A stretch of 64,000 bases of DNA, taken from the NCBI RefSeq assembly GCF_019279795.1, contig NC_056744.1, positions 900,929,904 to 900,993,903 of the forward strand. Direction: 5' to 3'. The position numbers and the translations under genes were made by a program. The DNA comes from Protopterus annectens. Lineage: Eukaryota; Chordata; Ceratodontiformes; Protopteridae. The first letter of the stretch is position 1, and each line of letters begins with the position of its first letter. Shown in pieces: positions 44,511 through 56,266 of the stretch. The notes under the pieces are model-generated. The model saw only the letters and a list, made by a program, of their open reading frames with translations. It was not told the DNA's origin and did no database searches.

Positions 44511-45955
44511 ATGAGTCAACTGGGCATTCCTAGATTTGAAGAAAGCATATGACAAGGTCCCAAGAAAGTTGATTTATTTAGTCCTGCAATGGTATGTAGT
44601 CCCAGAAACATTGATGGAATTAGTATAGGCTATACACTATGACCCAATAATACAAGTATGAACTGCATTTGGACTCAGAGAGCGGTTTCTAGCAGGAATG
44701 GGTGTCCACCAGGGTAGGGTTGCCACCTTTTCAAATGCCCAAGTGGGACATTTTCTGAAGAAATGTGAGATAGATTTTGCAGAAAAAAATATACCCATGG
44801 CCAGTGCGAAGGACAGAACTTCACTTTTTTGCCAAAATAAAAGCTTATATTGTAGCATTTGAGTTACTTATGCTATTTAATATAATATGCATGTGTTTTA
44901 GATACAAAATAACTGTTTTATGTAAGTATTAAAGAAAACTTAAGAAATATATTTTGTCTTAAAATCTCAGGACATTTGCCATTTTTTAGTTTTTTTTCCA
45001 CAGGACACAACTGCACAAAGTAGGACTATCCCTCACAAAGAGGGACTGGTGTTAACCCTACTCCAGGGTTCAGCTCTGGGCCCACGGCTGTTGGTACTGG
45101 TGATTGACTACATTAGCAAACAGGTCAGGGGACAGATTAACAAAACTGCTGTATATAGATGATGTGGCATTACAGGCAGACTATGAGCAATAAATTTAGC
45201 AAATGATAAGGGAATGGAATGTAAAACTGAGGGCATATAGGATGAAAATGAGTACAGACAAAACAGTTGTCATGACAGCAAATCGGGGAAATCAGAAGAA
45301 GCAGAAAATTGAGATTGGAGGGAAAATAGTGGAACAGGTAATAGCTTTCAGTACCTGGGAGGGGGGGGTTGAGGAATAGGGAAGTCTGAATGAGGAGGTC
45401 AAAGGTGAAATCAGAGGGGCTGCAGCCACCTGGCACAATATTTCAGGGTAGTGTGTAAGAGGTGAATGCCAAAGAAGCTGAAACATGAGGTGTACAAAAC
45501 AGTTGCACAGTATAGTGCAGTAGTATGATACATTAACTTGGGCAGTAAAGGCAGAGCAGTTGAGAAAGGCAGAGGTGGTGGAAATGAATTGCCTGAGGTG
45601 GGTGGTAGGATGCACATTGCGGAACAGATAAAGAAATGATGACATCAGGGCAATATCCAAAGTAGTTCCAGCTGCTGTAAAGGTCAAAGAAAACAGATTA
45701 TGGTGGTTTGGACACAAGTGCAGGTAAGTGAAGACAATCTGTTTAAAAAGGTTTGGGACAGACATGAAGATGGCAAGAGGAAATGATGGCATCTAGCAAA
45801 GAGATAGATTATGTAAAAGAAGACCTACAATAGTCAGGCATGACTACTGACGAAGACAGGAGAGCCACACTGAATCGAGAAAGATGGCAACAGTTGACAT
45901 GACACCCTATCACATGCAGAAAATGGGGCTGATGATGATGATGATAAGGCAGAAC
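44511..45955 (+). pseudogene. RTE-like LINE, copy b, with a hAT MITE inside
   Basis: Plus strand. It begins at almost the same point as copy a (FLDLKKAYDKVPRKL at about 44530). MGVHQG at about 44698 is interrupted by a 346-bp MITE. The RT resumes with GSALGPRLLVLVIDYIS, then a LLYIDDVALQ catalytic block at about 45150, with Ile where copy a has Ala. The region homologous to the copy a array (about 45480-45540) is single-copy here. It ends with RLWWFGHK.R-like, WMD-less sequence and a GATGATGATGAT 3' tail at 45931-45945. Stops and shifts are frequent. Confidence 0.85.
44715..45060. mobile_element. hAT-type MITE inside LINE copy b
   Basis: Ends TAGGGTTGCCACC and GGTGTTAACCCTA are inverted with few mismatches. 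CACCAGGG (44707-44714) and CTCCAGGG (45061-45068) flank it as an 8-bp duplication with one mismatch. The CAGGGTTGCCACC-type end and GGACA-rich subtermini are familiar from vertebrate hAT MITEs. Its excision point falls within the conserved HQG codons of the RT. Confidence 0.85.
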
Positions 45956-45959
45956 ATGC

Positions 45960-46965
45960 ATCACATGGTAAGAAGTCAGAAAAGGAGCATCCTTTAGAAA
46001 AGCGGCACATTCAAATACAGTTTGACTTGTTACATACCCAGTAGATCAGTAGATACTTCAGTCCCACTTAGATAGGCTGATCCAGTCTGCAGCTAACAAT
46101 AATGCTGTATTTATTATAAACAGTTGTACTGATGTGCTTTGGCAGGGATAATCAGCAATTACCTTAAGCCATGGATGTTGGAAAGACTATTACACATGAA
46201 TTAACTTTTTATGTTCATGTTCAGTAATCCTGTAGAAAGGCTTATGTAATTCTAAATTTCATGCATAGGTCAATTATTTCATTATCAGTAGATCTTTTCC
46301 TAAAAGTATGCAAACATATGACAAGGCCAATAATAGAATATAGCCTTTGCATATGCACTAATGCAAATGATACAATTAGTGTATGTGTAATGTATTATTA
46401 TGAGGCTATTACAAGAACATTAAAATTTACAATATTACCATTGCTTGTAATCATTAAATCTTTATTAAGTGAGCTATAGATGTGTAAAAGATAATCTCGC
46501 TAATGACTTTCAAGTATTATATTATTATTTAAGAACAGCATTACAGAAGTCAGCCTTAACTTAGTTTCCTATCAGCTTGGTAAAAGCACTCAAAATAACA
46601 GCTTTTACTTTCATATTAACATTACTAGAAACAGACTGAAAGGCATGGCTTTTTATATAGCAACATGCAAAATTTGAAACAGGCAATGTTTATCAATCCA
46701 GCCACAATCTCACTAGTAACATTTAAAAACAGAGTTGATGAATATTTTACAAATGAAATTTGGAGCAGCTACATATTGATTACATAATCTACAGTAGCCA
46801 GTTCTGGTCCACAAGTCTATTTATGAGCTACGAGTTATGAATTTGGAAATGCTTCTTGGGCATATGAACCCTGATTCAGAGAGTCATTGTCAATGGGTTT
46901 AATGACATCTACAATGTACACAAGGCAAAAATGTATTTTATTTCTATTTTGTGGTATTCTGGCAC
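45960..46965. other. No recognised feature
   Basis: About 1 kb of AT-rich DNA, chance frames only. Confidence 0.45.
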
Positions 46966-46967
46966 CT

Positions 46968-47110
46968 CATAGGTTCATAGATTCATAGATTCATACTAAG
47001 CTAACTGCCCTTGTGAGCCATTTTAAGCCTAGCCAATTATCCCTTGTGAGACTCAAACCCTGCACCTTGTGCATGCAAGGCAAACACATTAACCATTAGG
47101 CCACCCTCTT
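46968..47110 (-). mobile_element. tRNA-headed SINE with CR1-like tail, copy 2
   Basis: Minus strand: GGTGGCCTAATGGTTAATG head (A-box-like), GGGTTTGAGTCTC (B-box), then ATTGGCTAGGCTTAAAATGG, ending in GAATCTATGAATCTATGAACC. The 3' part matches the 3' ends of the CR1 copies here (GGCTTAAAATG near 37900), suggesting mobilisation by CR1 machinery. Confidence 0.75.
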
Positions 47111-49660
47111 AAATTAAGGATCTTTTTACACCTAGTGACTACTAAATGCAAGTGTTATCTTGCTCATGGAGTTAAAAAGCTGGAGTCTTTTCTCAGGGTT
47201 GCAGTAGTGAGTATGCCAGCTACTTATGTTCCAGCCATTATTCAACTAGAATTCAAATTATTTTGTGGAAACATTCTGTTTCTATGTATTGTAAATGTGG
47301 TTGTCTCCAAGGATTCAATACAATTTACCCAGTGTTGATTTGCCCAGCATACCAAACCTCATCTCATTGCCTTACTGGTACCAGTCACCTCATCTGATTT
47401 AGAACTAGTGCTAGCCTCAGTATTCAGATACGTGGCACAGAGTGATAAAGCCATGGTTATGAGTAAGATTGCCTGAATTTGACTAGTAGTACATGGGCAT
47501 AGGAGGAGCCAATGGGGGATAGAAACTGATGATGAGGCAATGCTTGCCTCCCCATTTCAGGGCAGAGCGGAGTATGTTATTGGTGTAGCTAGTGTCTACT
47601 ACTCATGGAGTCTAGGAAGCATGATGACTGACACTAATAAGTAGCATGCAGACATACTGATTGAGATGGATTGGGACATTTTCCATGTAATGCCCCATAG
47701 CACATCCAGATTCACTCGTATATAATGTTCATTGTGGAGTTAATGTACAACTTCAAGTTAAAGGTGCAGGTGCAAAATGACAACCCTAACACATCTGGTC
47801 ATCTCCTTAGTGGTGGTGTAATGCAAAACCGGATGACTACAAAGCCTTCTTATCTGAAGAGGAACTACCCAGTGAAGGGCTCATGTCAGGGTGCACCCTA
47901 GTAGAAGTAGTCCCAAGGAGAATGAAGCACTTGAATTTGGTAGTGGACCTAATGTCACTGGTAGCAGCATCTCTCAAGCCAGTTCAATATAAGAAAAAGC
48001 ACTAAATAAATGGCTTGCCTTCAAATTCCTATTTAACAAACATATTTTATTCAAAAATATTTTCTATTTGTATCGCATGAAGGGAATCACAATGTCAACA
48101 CAGAAATAATATTAAAACATGCAAAATAGCATTGCTATTGAGGGTAAACAGCCTCATGATCAACTAAGCTAAGTCTCAGACCTTCATTCTGAGTGCTGAT
48201 TGGACAGCTCATTTGTAGCAAGAAATCAGCATTACTAGTGAAGATTTAAACAAAATTAATAATTAATATTAGTAATTAGGAAATTTACACTGGGCCAGTC
48301 ACCCATGTCTCTTGAGGACAGAGGTAGCATATAAATGCCTTTCTCTTAATGTCCTGCTTGGATACAGAACATCATTAATCTTTCTGGGAAACTTGGCTAG
48401 GCTTAGGATTGTCCCAGGATCATTAGCCTTGTAACAATCAATGAATCTATGAATCTATTACTTCAGAATTACTTAAGAACTTTCTTACTACTTTGAGGAA
48501 TAACAGCAGAGAGGCTTCACAGGGAGAACAACTGGCTAGAGGCTTTAATTTTGGTAGATAAGTTCCCATACAGGAACCTGTTCTCATAAAAAAAATATTG
48601 TCCCTTTATGTTTTTGATGAATGTTCTATTTTCTGAAAAATGGTGGCAGTTTTATTAATTTCAGAAGTTTCTTGTCAAAACTGCTATTTTTAGAACAGGG
48701 CTCATCAGCTAACTGAAAGTCTGACTGAACAGTACTCAGAAAGACTAAGGAACCTTATTAAAGTTAAAGTGCAAAGGCAAAATTCTTACAATTTTAATTT
48801 TCATTGTTTTAGTGTTATATTAACAATGTATTCCTTCATTTTTTATATTATTAGTATTCATATTTTCTGTCTGTAGCATTTTTATTTACTATAATTTGTA
48901 TCTTTCTTGTTGGCATTATTGTATGAAAGTTTTTTTAACTTCCTGATTAAATGTCATCGTGTCTTGCAGAGTGATGATGTTTTACTGGAGAAATTGAAGT
49001 GGGACTGCTTTTCTTGTACTGTTTCATGTTACAAATCATTTGCTCTGCTGCATTTTTCTGATGATTGATTTTTTTGTTGTTGATTCATTGTGATTGGTAC
49101 TGCTTTTTAATAGCCACAGCTGTAGTATATATGATGTTTTATATATCAGCAGTGTATTTTTTTTTGCATTTCTTTTTCAAATTAATTTTGAAAGTTTTTT
49201 TTTTCAATTTTGTATTATACTTCATAAAGTTATGTTTGATTACATGTTTTTGAGAAATACATTTCTATTGAATGCTTGCTTTATTCTGACATTTTGTTTG
49301 AAGTACCATATTTGTGTCTCTTTTATCTTTTAGTAATGTTCAAATGTTATCCATTTAAAGATCATGTTAATGGGTTTACTGATATATTATGCTGAGCAGT
49401 AATGTATGTATGTGGAGTTTTAATTTAATATGTTGTAATGATTTGCAATGTGTGATTTCTTTAATATTCTGATTTCTTAATTTTTTATGTTGTATGATTA
49501 TTGTGGTATTGTGTGGGGTCACGGCATTGATGGTATGTTTTGAAATTGCCAATGTAATGTTTACTGTTTATTCAAGGATAATGTTGATGTCAATTAACAG
49601 GTATGATATGTGGATCTTCTGTAATTGAGGAATGGGTAATTGCACACCAGTGTCCACAAA
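47111..49660. other. No gene recognised; contains a CR1/SINE tail at 48375-48463
   Basis: AT-rich DNA. At 48375-48463 the plus strand has TTGGCTAGGCTTAGGAT and AATGAATCTATGAATCTAT, the same 3' tail as the SINE and CR1 copies. The rest shows no motif. Confidence 0.5.
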
Positions 49661-49662
49661 CA

Positions 49663-49775
<113 letters not shown>

Positions 49776-49821
49776 TAACATTGAAAGCCCCTTTTTGTCA
49801 GCATTTGCATTTTATTTTAAA

Positions 49822-49990
49822 ATATTTATAGGAATGTAAGTATTTGTTAATTTCCATCCCTACAAATAAGTGCTATTTAATATTTGAATAGTAATATATT
49901 TTATTTTAAAATGATATTTATAGGAATGTAAGTAGTTGTTAATTTCCATCCCTGCAAATAAGTGTTTTTTAATATTTGAATAGTAATTAC
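49822..49990. repeat. Tandem duplication of about 85 bp
   Basis: TTATAGGAATGTAAGTA, GTTAATTTCCATCCCT and TTTAATATTTGAATAGTAAT occur twice in order, about 88 bases apart, with few differences. Confidence 0.9.
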
Positions 49991-50235
49991 AGTTTTATGT
50001 GTTAGACATGAGTTTTGTTATTTGCTTTCCTACAAGCTGATTTTAACCCCAATCTCCCCTCCATCACTGATGAGTTTGTTTTGTGCACTTGAAGCACTTT
50101 AAATTTATTTTTTCCCTATTCCATGATGCACATAGTGTTGTATGTGTCATTAAAAGAATTGCAGTTAACAGTAATAGATGCTGTTTTATGAATTCCATTA
50201 AACTCAGACATCAGATGTTTCTATATTCATTTAAT

Positions 50236-51017
50236 GAGACATGGTTTTAAGATGTGTAGAGCACCACAGCAATAAGGTACATGGTGATAAGATGAGGGAG
50301 CACCATGGCAGTAAGATACATGGTTTTAAGATGTGGAGAGCACCAAACAGTAAGAGACATGGTTTTAAGATGTGGAGAGCATCACAGCAGTATGACATAT
50401 GGTTTTAAGATGACGAGACCACCTTGACAGTAAGACACATGGTTTTAAGATGTGGAAACCAACGCAGCAGTAAGACACAGTTTTAAGATGACGAGAGCAC
50501 CATGGCAGTAAGAGACTTGGTTTTAAGATGTGGAGAGCACCACTGCAGTAAGACACATAGTTTTAAGCTGTGAACAGCACCATGGTAGTAGGAGGCATGG
50601 TTTTAAAATGTGGAGAGCACCATGGCAGTAAGACACATGGTTTTAATATGTGGAGAGCATCACAACAGTAAGACACACAGTTTTAATATGACGAGAGCAC
50701 CATGGTAGTAAGAGACATGGTTTTAAGATGTGGGGAGCACCACTCCAGTAAGACACATAGTTTTAAGATGTGGAGAGCATCACAGCAGTAAGACACTTGG
50801 TTTTAAGATGTGGAAACCACCACGACAGTAAGACACATGGTTTTAAGATGTGGAGAGCATCACAGCAGTAAGACACATGGTTTTAAGATGACGAGAGCAC
50901 CATAGCAGTAAGAGATTTGGTTTAGGATGTGAGAGCACCACTGCAGTAAGACACATAGTTTTAAGCTATGAAGAGCACCACAGCAGTAAGATACACGGTT
51001 TTAAGATGTGGAGAGCA
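50236..51017. repeat. 40-bp minisatellite, about 20 units, with 5-unit higher order
   Basis: The unit is ATGGTTTTAAGATGTGGAGA then GCACCACAGCAGTAAGACAC. Three variant units recur in the same order: ACGAGAGCACCAT..AGAGA, then CACCACT.CAGTAAGACAC, then ATAGTTTTAAG. They begin at about 50478, 50678 and 50880, so variants repeat every five units (about 200 bp). Confidence 0.93.
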
Positions 51018-51962
51018 AAAATGAAAAAACAGAAACTAGTGGTCTTAAAACTTTGTTGATGAGCTCAGTCACAATCATTTTTAAAAGTCATGAAACTCAG
51101 ATAGTGTTTCAAAGCAACACACCTTTATTTGTCACAGACAAGAGACGCTCAGTAACAAACAATCAGAAATATTTTAACAATGTTAAACATATCAGCTTTT
51201 ATATACTTAGAAGTAGGTGTGGAAAATATACATATTGTTTCATTTTAAACCAGCCTATTTATGGCAAACAAAATAAACAGGGCTGTAAAATTGCATTTTA
51301 GAAGAGCAAGTACCCACCCCCACCCACTACTACTGATTAGATCAAGCTAAATCGTAGTTAAGGAAAACACTACCTATCTATTTGCAACAATGATCGAATG
51401 ACACCAACATTTTAAGGATTACCAAAAATGTGCAGACACATGCTCCCATGGATCAAATTGTCTCTGTCATTAACACTCACATATCTTATGTAAGGGATTT
51501 CATTTATGACAGTAGACAACAACTTACAGTGAGTTTGCCTTCTTCCTTGATGGCTAGCAACCTACATTTATAGTGATGTCTTAATGTGCTATGAAATATA
51601 TACCAGTATTTTTGGTTTGCAAGCAGTTAGACAAGCTTTGGTGAGTTCCAGTTCATCTATGAATTTCACTAATCATCTCTAGAAAATTTGACAAATAAAA
51701 ACTTCAGTATTTTACACAAGTATTTGTCTGCACGGAGGCAGCCATAACAGATCATAATGTCAGGATTCACTGTTTGACAACAGCAGAACAGTGAACAGTT
51801 TCATCATTAACCATAAATTGCATGTGAACAAAGGTGCCTCAGGGTCAAAACATTTCAACAAGGCTAGATGAAGTCATGGAAAGGCATGCCTTAGGAAATA
51901 AAAATGGAGGCTATAGACACAAATCTCAAATGCAGATGACAAAGATGGGAAAACAAGCTATA
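51018..51962. other. No recognised feature
   Basis: About 940 bases of AT-rich DNA between the minisatellite and the full-length Penelope-like element; chance frames only. Confidence 0.5.
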
Positions 51963-51975
51963 TTACTTTGTTAAG
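51963..51975. repeat. 13-bp target-site duplication of Penelope copy 2 (partner 56790-56802)
   Basis: TTACTTTGTTAAG is identical at both element edges. Confidence 0.9.
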
Positions 51976-52392
51976 ATCCAAAGAAAAAGAAGAAGGTACC
52001 AGACCACAGCGAAATCGAACATCAAATTTATTGCACAGAAGATAAAAACAAGGTTAGCGCTTTCACAGCCTCAAAGCTGCTTCATCAGACAATACATTCA
52101 TCCAACTGCCTCTGTTTTAAACTAATTGCAGCCAATGCACAAGCATCTCCAATTAAGCTCATAGTTATATTTAAAGCAATAACACTGTTACTAACGCATT
52201 TTAAAATACTCATTCTAAAAATGTATGTACACTAATATTAACATTTATATAACTGAGTTATATATAAAAAGCTGTATACATGTAACAAAAAACACATATG
52301 TGCAGCCTTAATTTAAATAAACACTTTAATATTTATAACAGATTAGTCACTTTCTAAGCGGTCTATTGGATAAAATGGGCTGGATAGAGTGT
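51976..52392 (-). repeat. Penelope copy 2 inverted pseudo-LTR extension
   Basis: Reverse complement of the 3' part of the direct pseudo-LTR. Both meet head to head near 52388, where CTCTATCCAGCCC is joined to TGTATATAGGTAATG. Confidence 0.9.
52053..52090 (-). ncRNA. Hammerhead-ribozyme-like motif, inverted copy
   Basis: Minus strand: CTGATGA, then A, then stem GCAGC/GCTGT closed by TTTGAG, then GAAA and AGCGCTAA. This preserves the catalytic boxes CUGAUGA and GAAA and a very short palindromic stem III (AGCGCU), the minimal form known in PLE terminal repeats, which may act as a dimer. Confidence 0.65.
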
Positions 52393-52975
52393 ATATAGGT
52401 AATGAGGGTTGCCATTAAGAATATAGTAGAAACTAAGAAATTAGAGTGGATAATAAGGATGAGGGCCACTATGGGCAGTGGATTAAATGATAAAATCTCT
52501 ATCCAGTCCATTTTATCCAACAGACCACTTAGAAGGTGACCAATCTGCTATAAATATTAAACTGTTTATTTAAATTGTTAAGGCTGCACATGTGTTTTTT
52601 GTTACATGTATACAGATTGTTATATATAACTCAGTTATATAAATTTTAATATTAGTGTACATACATTTTTAGAATGAGTATCTTAAAATGTGTTAGTAAC
52701 AGTGTTATTGCTTTAAATATATCTATGAGCTTAATGGGAGATGCTTGTGCATTGGCTGTAATTAGTTTAAAACAGAGGCAGTTGGATGAATGTATTGTCT
52801 GATGAAGCAGCTTTGAGGCTGTGAAAGCACTAACCTGTTTTTTATCTTCTGTGCAATAAATTTTATGATCAATTTGGCTGTGGTCTGATACCTTCTTCTT
52901 CTTTTTTGGATATTGCTGACGGTTTGTGGAGAATGACTGTTTACCCACACCACCAATATTTTGTTTTTTGCTTAC
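52391..52975 (+). repeat. Penelope copy 2 direct pseudo-LTR, 5' copy
   Basis: About 90 percent identical by eye to 56211-56789. It includes the last codons of the endonuclease region (GTGTATATAGGTAATG), as expected if the element is derived from a tandem template. Confidence 0.9.
52797..52833 (+). ncRNA. Hammerhead-ribozyme-like motif, 5' pseudo-LTR
   Basis: CTGATGA at 52799-52805, stem GCAGC/GCTGT, GAAA at 52823-52826 and GCACTAA. One change (AGCACT) weakens the stem III palindrome seen in the other copies. Confidence 0.6.
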
Positions 52976-53054
52976 ATATTTGTTTGGTTGTGGTGTATGG
53001 ACATGGCAGAGAGCAATAATGTGATGTTGGAACTGAATTATAGGCCTGAAATGA

Positions 53055-54061
53055 ATGAATGATGGCACCTACAATAATTATAGAAGCTTGATGGCAGTCA
53101 TTGAAACTAAAGAGAATCAACTACTAAATCTTCCACCTATTACACCCATTCACCAAGACATTGACTGTGAGTATGATATTGTTACTCTCCAAAGGGATAT
53201 GTATAAACTAGAAAATTACATTTGTAAACTCATTAGGCTACGTTTACAGAGATTTCATTTGGAAGCATGTATTAAGTTGGGCATTGTACCTCGTGGACTT
53301 AGGGTACTCAATATGCCAACTTATGATACCACTTATAAAGAATTACTATTTAAGTGGCAGCAAATTAACCGTGAAACAAATAAAATGTATATGTGCTTAT
53401 TGATAGACTTCTTTAAACCGCAAGAAGAACTTTTAGCTTCTAACATCAGCAAATGCAAACAGAACTGGATGAGAAATATCCACCTACAGTTTTGGATGCT
53501 AAGGTGGATCATGTGGTTGAAGTAACAACTGCATATGAATCACAGCTTTTGTCATATAAGAGGAGGAAAATTCAGAGAAACACTACTGATTTCACTAACG
53601 GCCGAGTTTTTGCTTGGCCAAGGGAGGTGGATGCTGTTAGACCCAATGGAAATCTTTATAATAAGAATACTATCCCTGTGGTTCAAGCAGGGAATGAATC
53701 GACTCTGATTTCCACCTTAACACATGAAAAACGGCCTAATGAACAGAATGTAGAGAGTCAGCAGGCTCCTTCTACATCAGCTGATACAAAAACAGTTTCA
53801 GCTGAATATACAGCTCATCAAGTGCAGTCTGGTACAGAGGGAGCTCATAGAAAAGGAGGCGAGCATTTGACTAGGACTAATTCCAACATAAATGTCCAGA
53901 ATGGTAGTGAAAGGAATGTTTTAACCACACCACACCCCATTAGGATGAACCATTTTCAGGGTTGGTCACTCAGCAAAGGCAGGGTGAAAAGGAAAGCTTC
54001 GAACGATGAAGAGAACAGCCTAACAATCAAGAAAATGTTGAACACCCAGGGGAATCACTAG
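53055..54061 (+). pseudogene. Penelope-like N-terminal region, frameshifted
   Basis: Two overlapping open pieces (53055-53525 and 53453-54061) form the N-terminal part of the PLE protein, joined by a frameshift near 53500. The first piece is Leu/Lys-rich and probably helical (LQRDMYKLENYICKLIRLRLQRF). The second is Ser/Thr/Asn-rich and ends with a basic stretch (KGRVKRKASNDEEN). N-terminal PLE regions before RT vary and have no firm function; nucleic-acid binding is a guess. Start uncertain, because the upstream sequence is pseudo-LTR. Confidence 0.65.
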
Positions 54062-54120
54062 TATGGAACATTTCCCAGCGTATTCTGTCTGAGGATGAAG
54101 TCAGCATTTTAAATAAAAGT

Positions 54121-55481
54121 ATGACATTCATACCAGCATCTAGAATGACTTTAACTGAAAATATCATAGAGCTAAAAACTTTTGTAAGGAATATCATGCT
54201 TAAGCTACAGTTTAATTCATATAATGATAATCAAAAAAGTGTCTCACAGTTTAAAAGAATGAGCAGTTATGTACCTGTAAATAATGGAGTAATAGACACT
54301 TTTGAAAAAGTCTGCATTAAGGAAATTTATAAGATGTATGACAGTAACACACGCACAAAATGTTTTGTTAACTTGAATGAAAGGGAGAGACAAGCTATAG
54401 AAGTTTTATGTCAAGGTAACTCTATTTCCATTAGACCCACTGACAAAGGGGGTCCTATTGTGATAATGGATTGCAGTTTTTATAGGGATAGTATATTACA
54501 TATGCTCAATGATGCAACTGTTTATGAATATATTGATGCTACATGGGTCAAAAATGCAATATAAGGATAGATAATGCCCTATTTGAATGTCTACAAAGTG
54601 GTCTAATTAATTTATGATTTGTATAATTATCTTAAAGTCCCTGAACCTGTCATACCTTTAATTCAGGGGTTACCTAAGATACACAAACATCTGGTTACCC
54701 CCCTTTGAGGCCAATTGCAGCGGGATAGGGTTGGAACACAGAACCTTTGTCCATATATGTGGAACACCATATGAAACCAGTTCTAGCTAAAAAGAAATAC
54801 ATATTGAAGGATACACAACATTTTTTGGAGGATTTGTTTGAGCATGTCAACAGACCACCTCCCAATGTCTACTGGTCACCATGGACGTGAAGTCCTTATT
54901 TACAATGATCCCTAATGATTTGGGTCTAGAGTATCTAAGGCAATACTTAGTGGAATATGCTACTTATGAACCAAGAATAATAGATTTTTTTTTTCCTGGT
55001 GGATATCATATTGGAGAACAATATTTTTATATTCGAAGAAAGAATGTACAGGCAGTTGGATGGCGTAGCTATGGGCACTTCATGTGCCAATAGCTACACC
55101 AACCTGGTCATGGCCAAATGGGAAAAGGACATCATCTTAAGAGAGGTCAATATGGTATTTTATCGAAGGTTTGTGGATGACCTCTTCCTTTTGTGGGAAG
55201 GGACCACTGAGGCATTAGAGTCCTTTCTTGTCAATATGAATAACAGTACAACATTTTTAGAATTTACGGCTAGTAAATCTCCAATTTCTATTGATTTCTT
55301 GGATGTGAGAGTTTTGAGAACTGAGGATGGGAGCTTCCAAACCAAGATCTTTAGGAAAGAATGCCATAGAAATATCTACGTTCACAGGAGCAGTATGCAC
55401 CCCTCCCATGTATTCACTAATGTCATGAAGGGACAAACCCTGAGAGTTTCAAGACTGACAGTAGATAATCAGAGAATGTAA
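54121..55481 (+). pseudogene. Penelope-like reverse transcriptase, broken
   Basis: The first piece (54121-54564) has IRPTDKGGPIVIMD, a PLE-specific N-terminal RT block. In another frame at about 54660 comes GLPKIHKH, a second PLE signature. After frame breaks, MDVKSLFTMIP (about 54880) is motif A. The piece 54999-55481 has QLDGVAMGTSCANSYTNLVM (motif B) and YRRFVDDLFLLWEG (catalytic box with FVDD), then SIDFLDVRV. PLE RTs are the relatives of telomerase. About four stops or shifts separate the pieces, so no product is expected. Confidence 0.9.
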
Positions 55482-55509
55482 AGGGAGATGGAACATCTGG
55501 AAAATAATT

Positions 55510-55591
55510 TTGTCAGTAGGGGATATAGCAGACAGGAAGTCAAGTCTGTAGTGTCAGTAGGGGATATAGCAGATGGGAAGTCAAGTCTATA
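55510..55591 (+). repeat. 41-bp tandem duplication within Penelope copy 2
   Basis: GTCAGTAGGGGATATAGCAG followed by GGAAGTCAAGTCT occurs twice in direct succession between RT and linker. Confidence 0.9.
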
Positions 55592-55687
55592 GAGGAGGGA
55601 ACTAAACATTCAAGAGTTAAAGAGGCAAGACCATTTTTTTCTGAACAGCAGACTGAGATCCCACATAAAATAGAACCGAAAGGATTC

Positions 55688-56266
55688 ATGAGAATCCTAG
55701 TTACATATGCAAGTAACATTAAGTTGTTACAGAACATTTTCACTAGGAATTGGAATATATTATGTGCTGATGAACACGTAAGAGCTCTGGTGGGAGACTA
55801 TCCACACTATGCATATAAAAATAAAAAATCATTAAAAAGACTACTGTGTGTCCCTAGAAACAATAAATGTAGCATCAACCCAGAATATGGCATTGAATAT
55901 GGCACATTTCCCTGTAATAGGTGCAGTTACTGCCATAGTATTGAAAGCAGTGGGAATTTTGTTCAACCGGACACTGGGAAAGAACTTAGTTTTAGCCTTA
56001 AAGCAGATTGTAACACTACTAATATTGTGTATCTGGCTTATTGTGTTATCTGCCAATCATTTTATGTGGGCATGACAACTCGCAGGTTCAGAGACTGCAT
56101 AAGAGAACATCTTTATGATATATCTAGACAAGCAGAAATGAATGCCCTTGCAAAGCATGTGATGGAAATAGGAACACAACATACATTTAAGTTTTTGGTC
56201 ATGGAGAAAGTGTATATAGGTAATGGGGGGGTGCCATTAGGAATACAGTGGAAACTAAGGAATTAG
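55688..56266 (+). pseudogene. Penelope-like linker and GIY-YIG endonuclease
   Basis: This is the best-preserved coding piece of the element: 192 codons open. It contains a Cys pair (PCNRCSYCHS) followed by KADCNTTNIVYLAYC, together forming the CCHH-like linker and the GIY-equivalent strand. Next come FYVGMTTRRFRDCIREHL, with the YIG-equivalent and the catalytic Arg, and a His block near AKHVME. The stop falls at 56264-56266, inside the 3' pseudo-LTR overlap. The enzyme is thought to nick target DNA. Without an intact RT in the same frame it is not mobile on its own. Confidence 0.9.

Noticed and set aside
50236-51017. CRISPR-like regular repeat
   Set aside because: The whole 40-bp unit is repeated with variants; there are no unique spacers.
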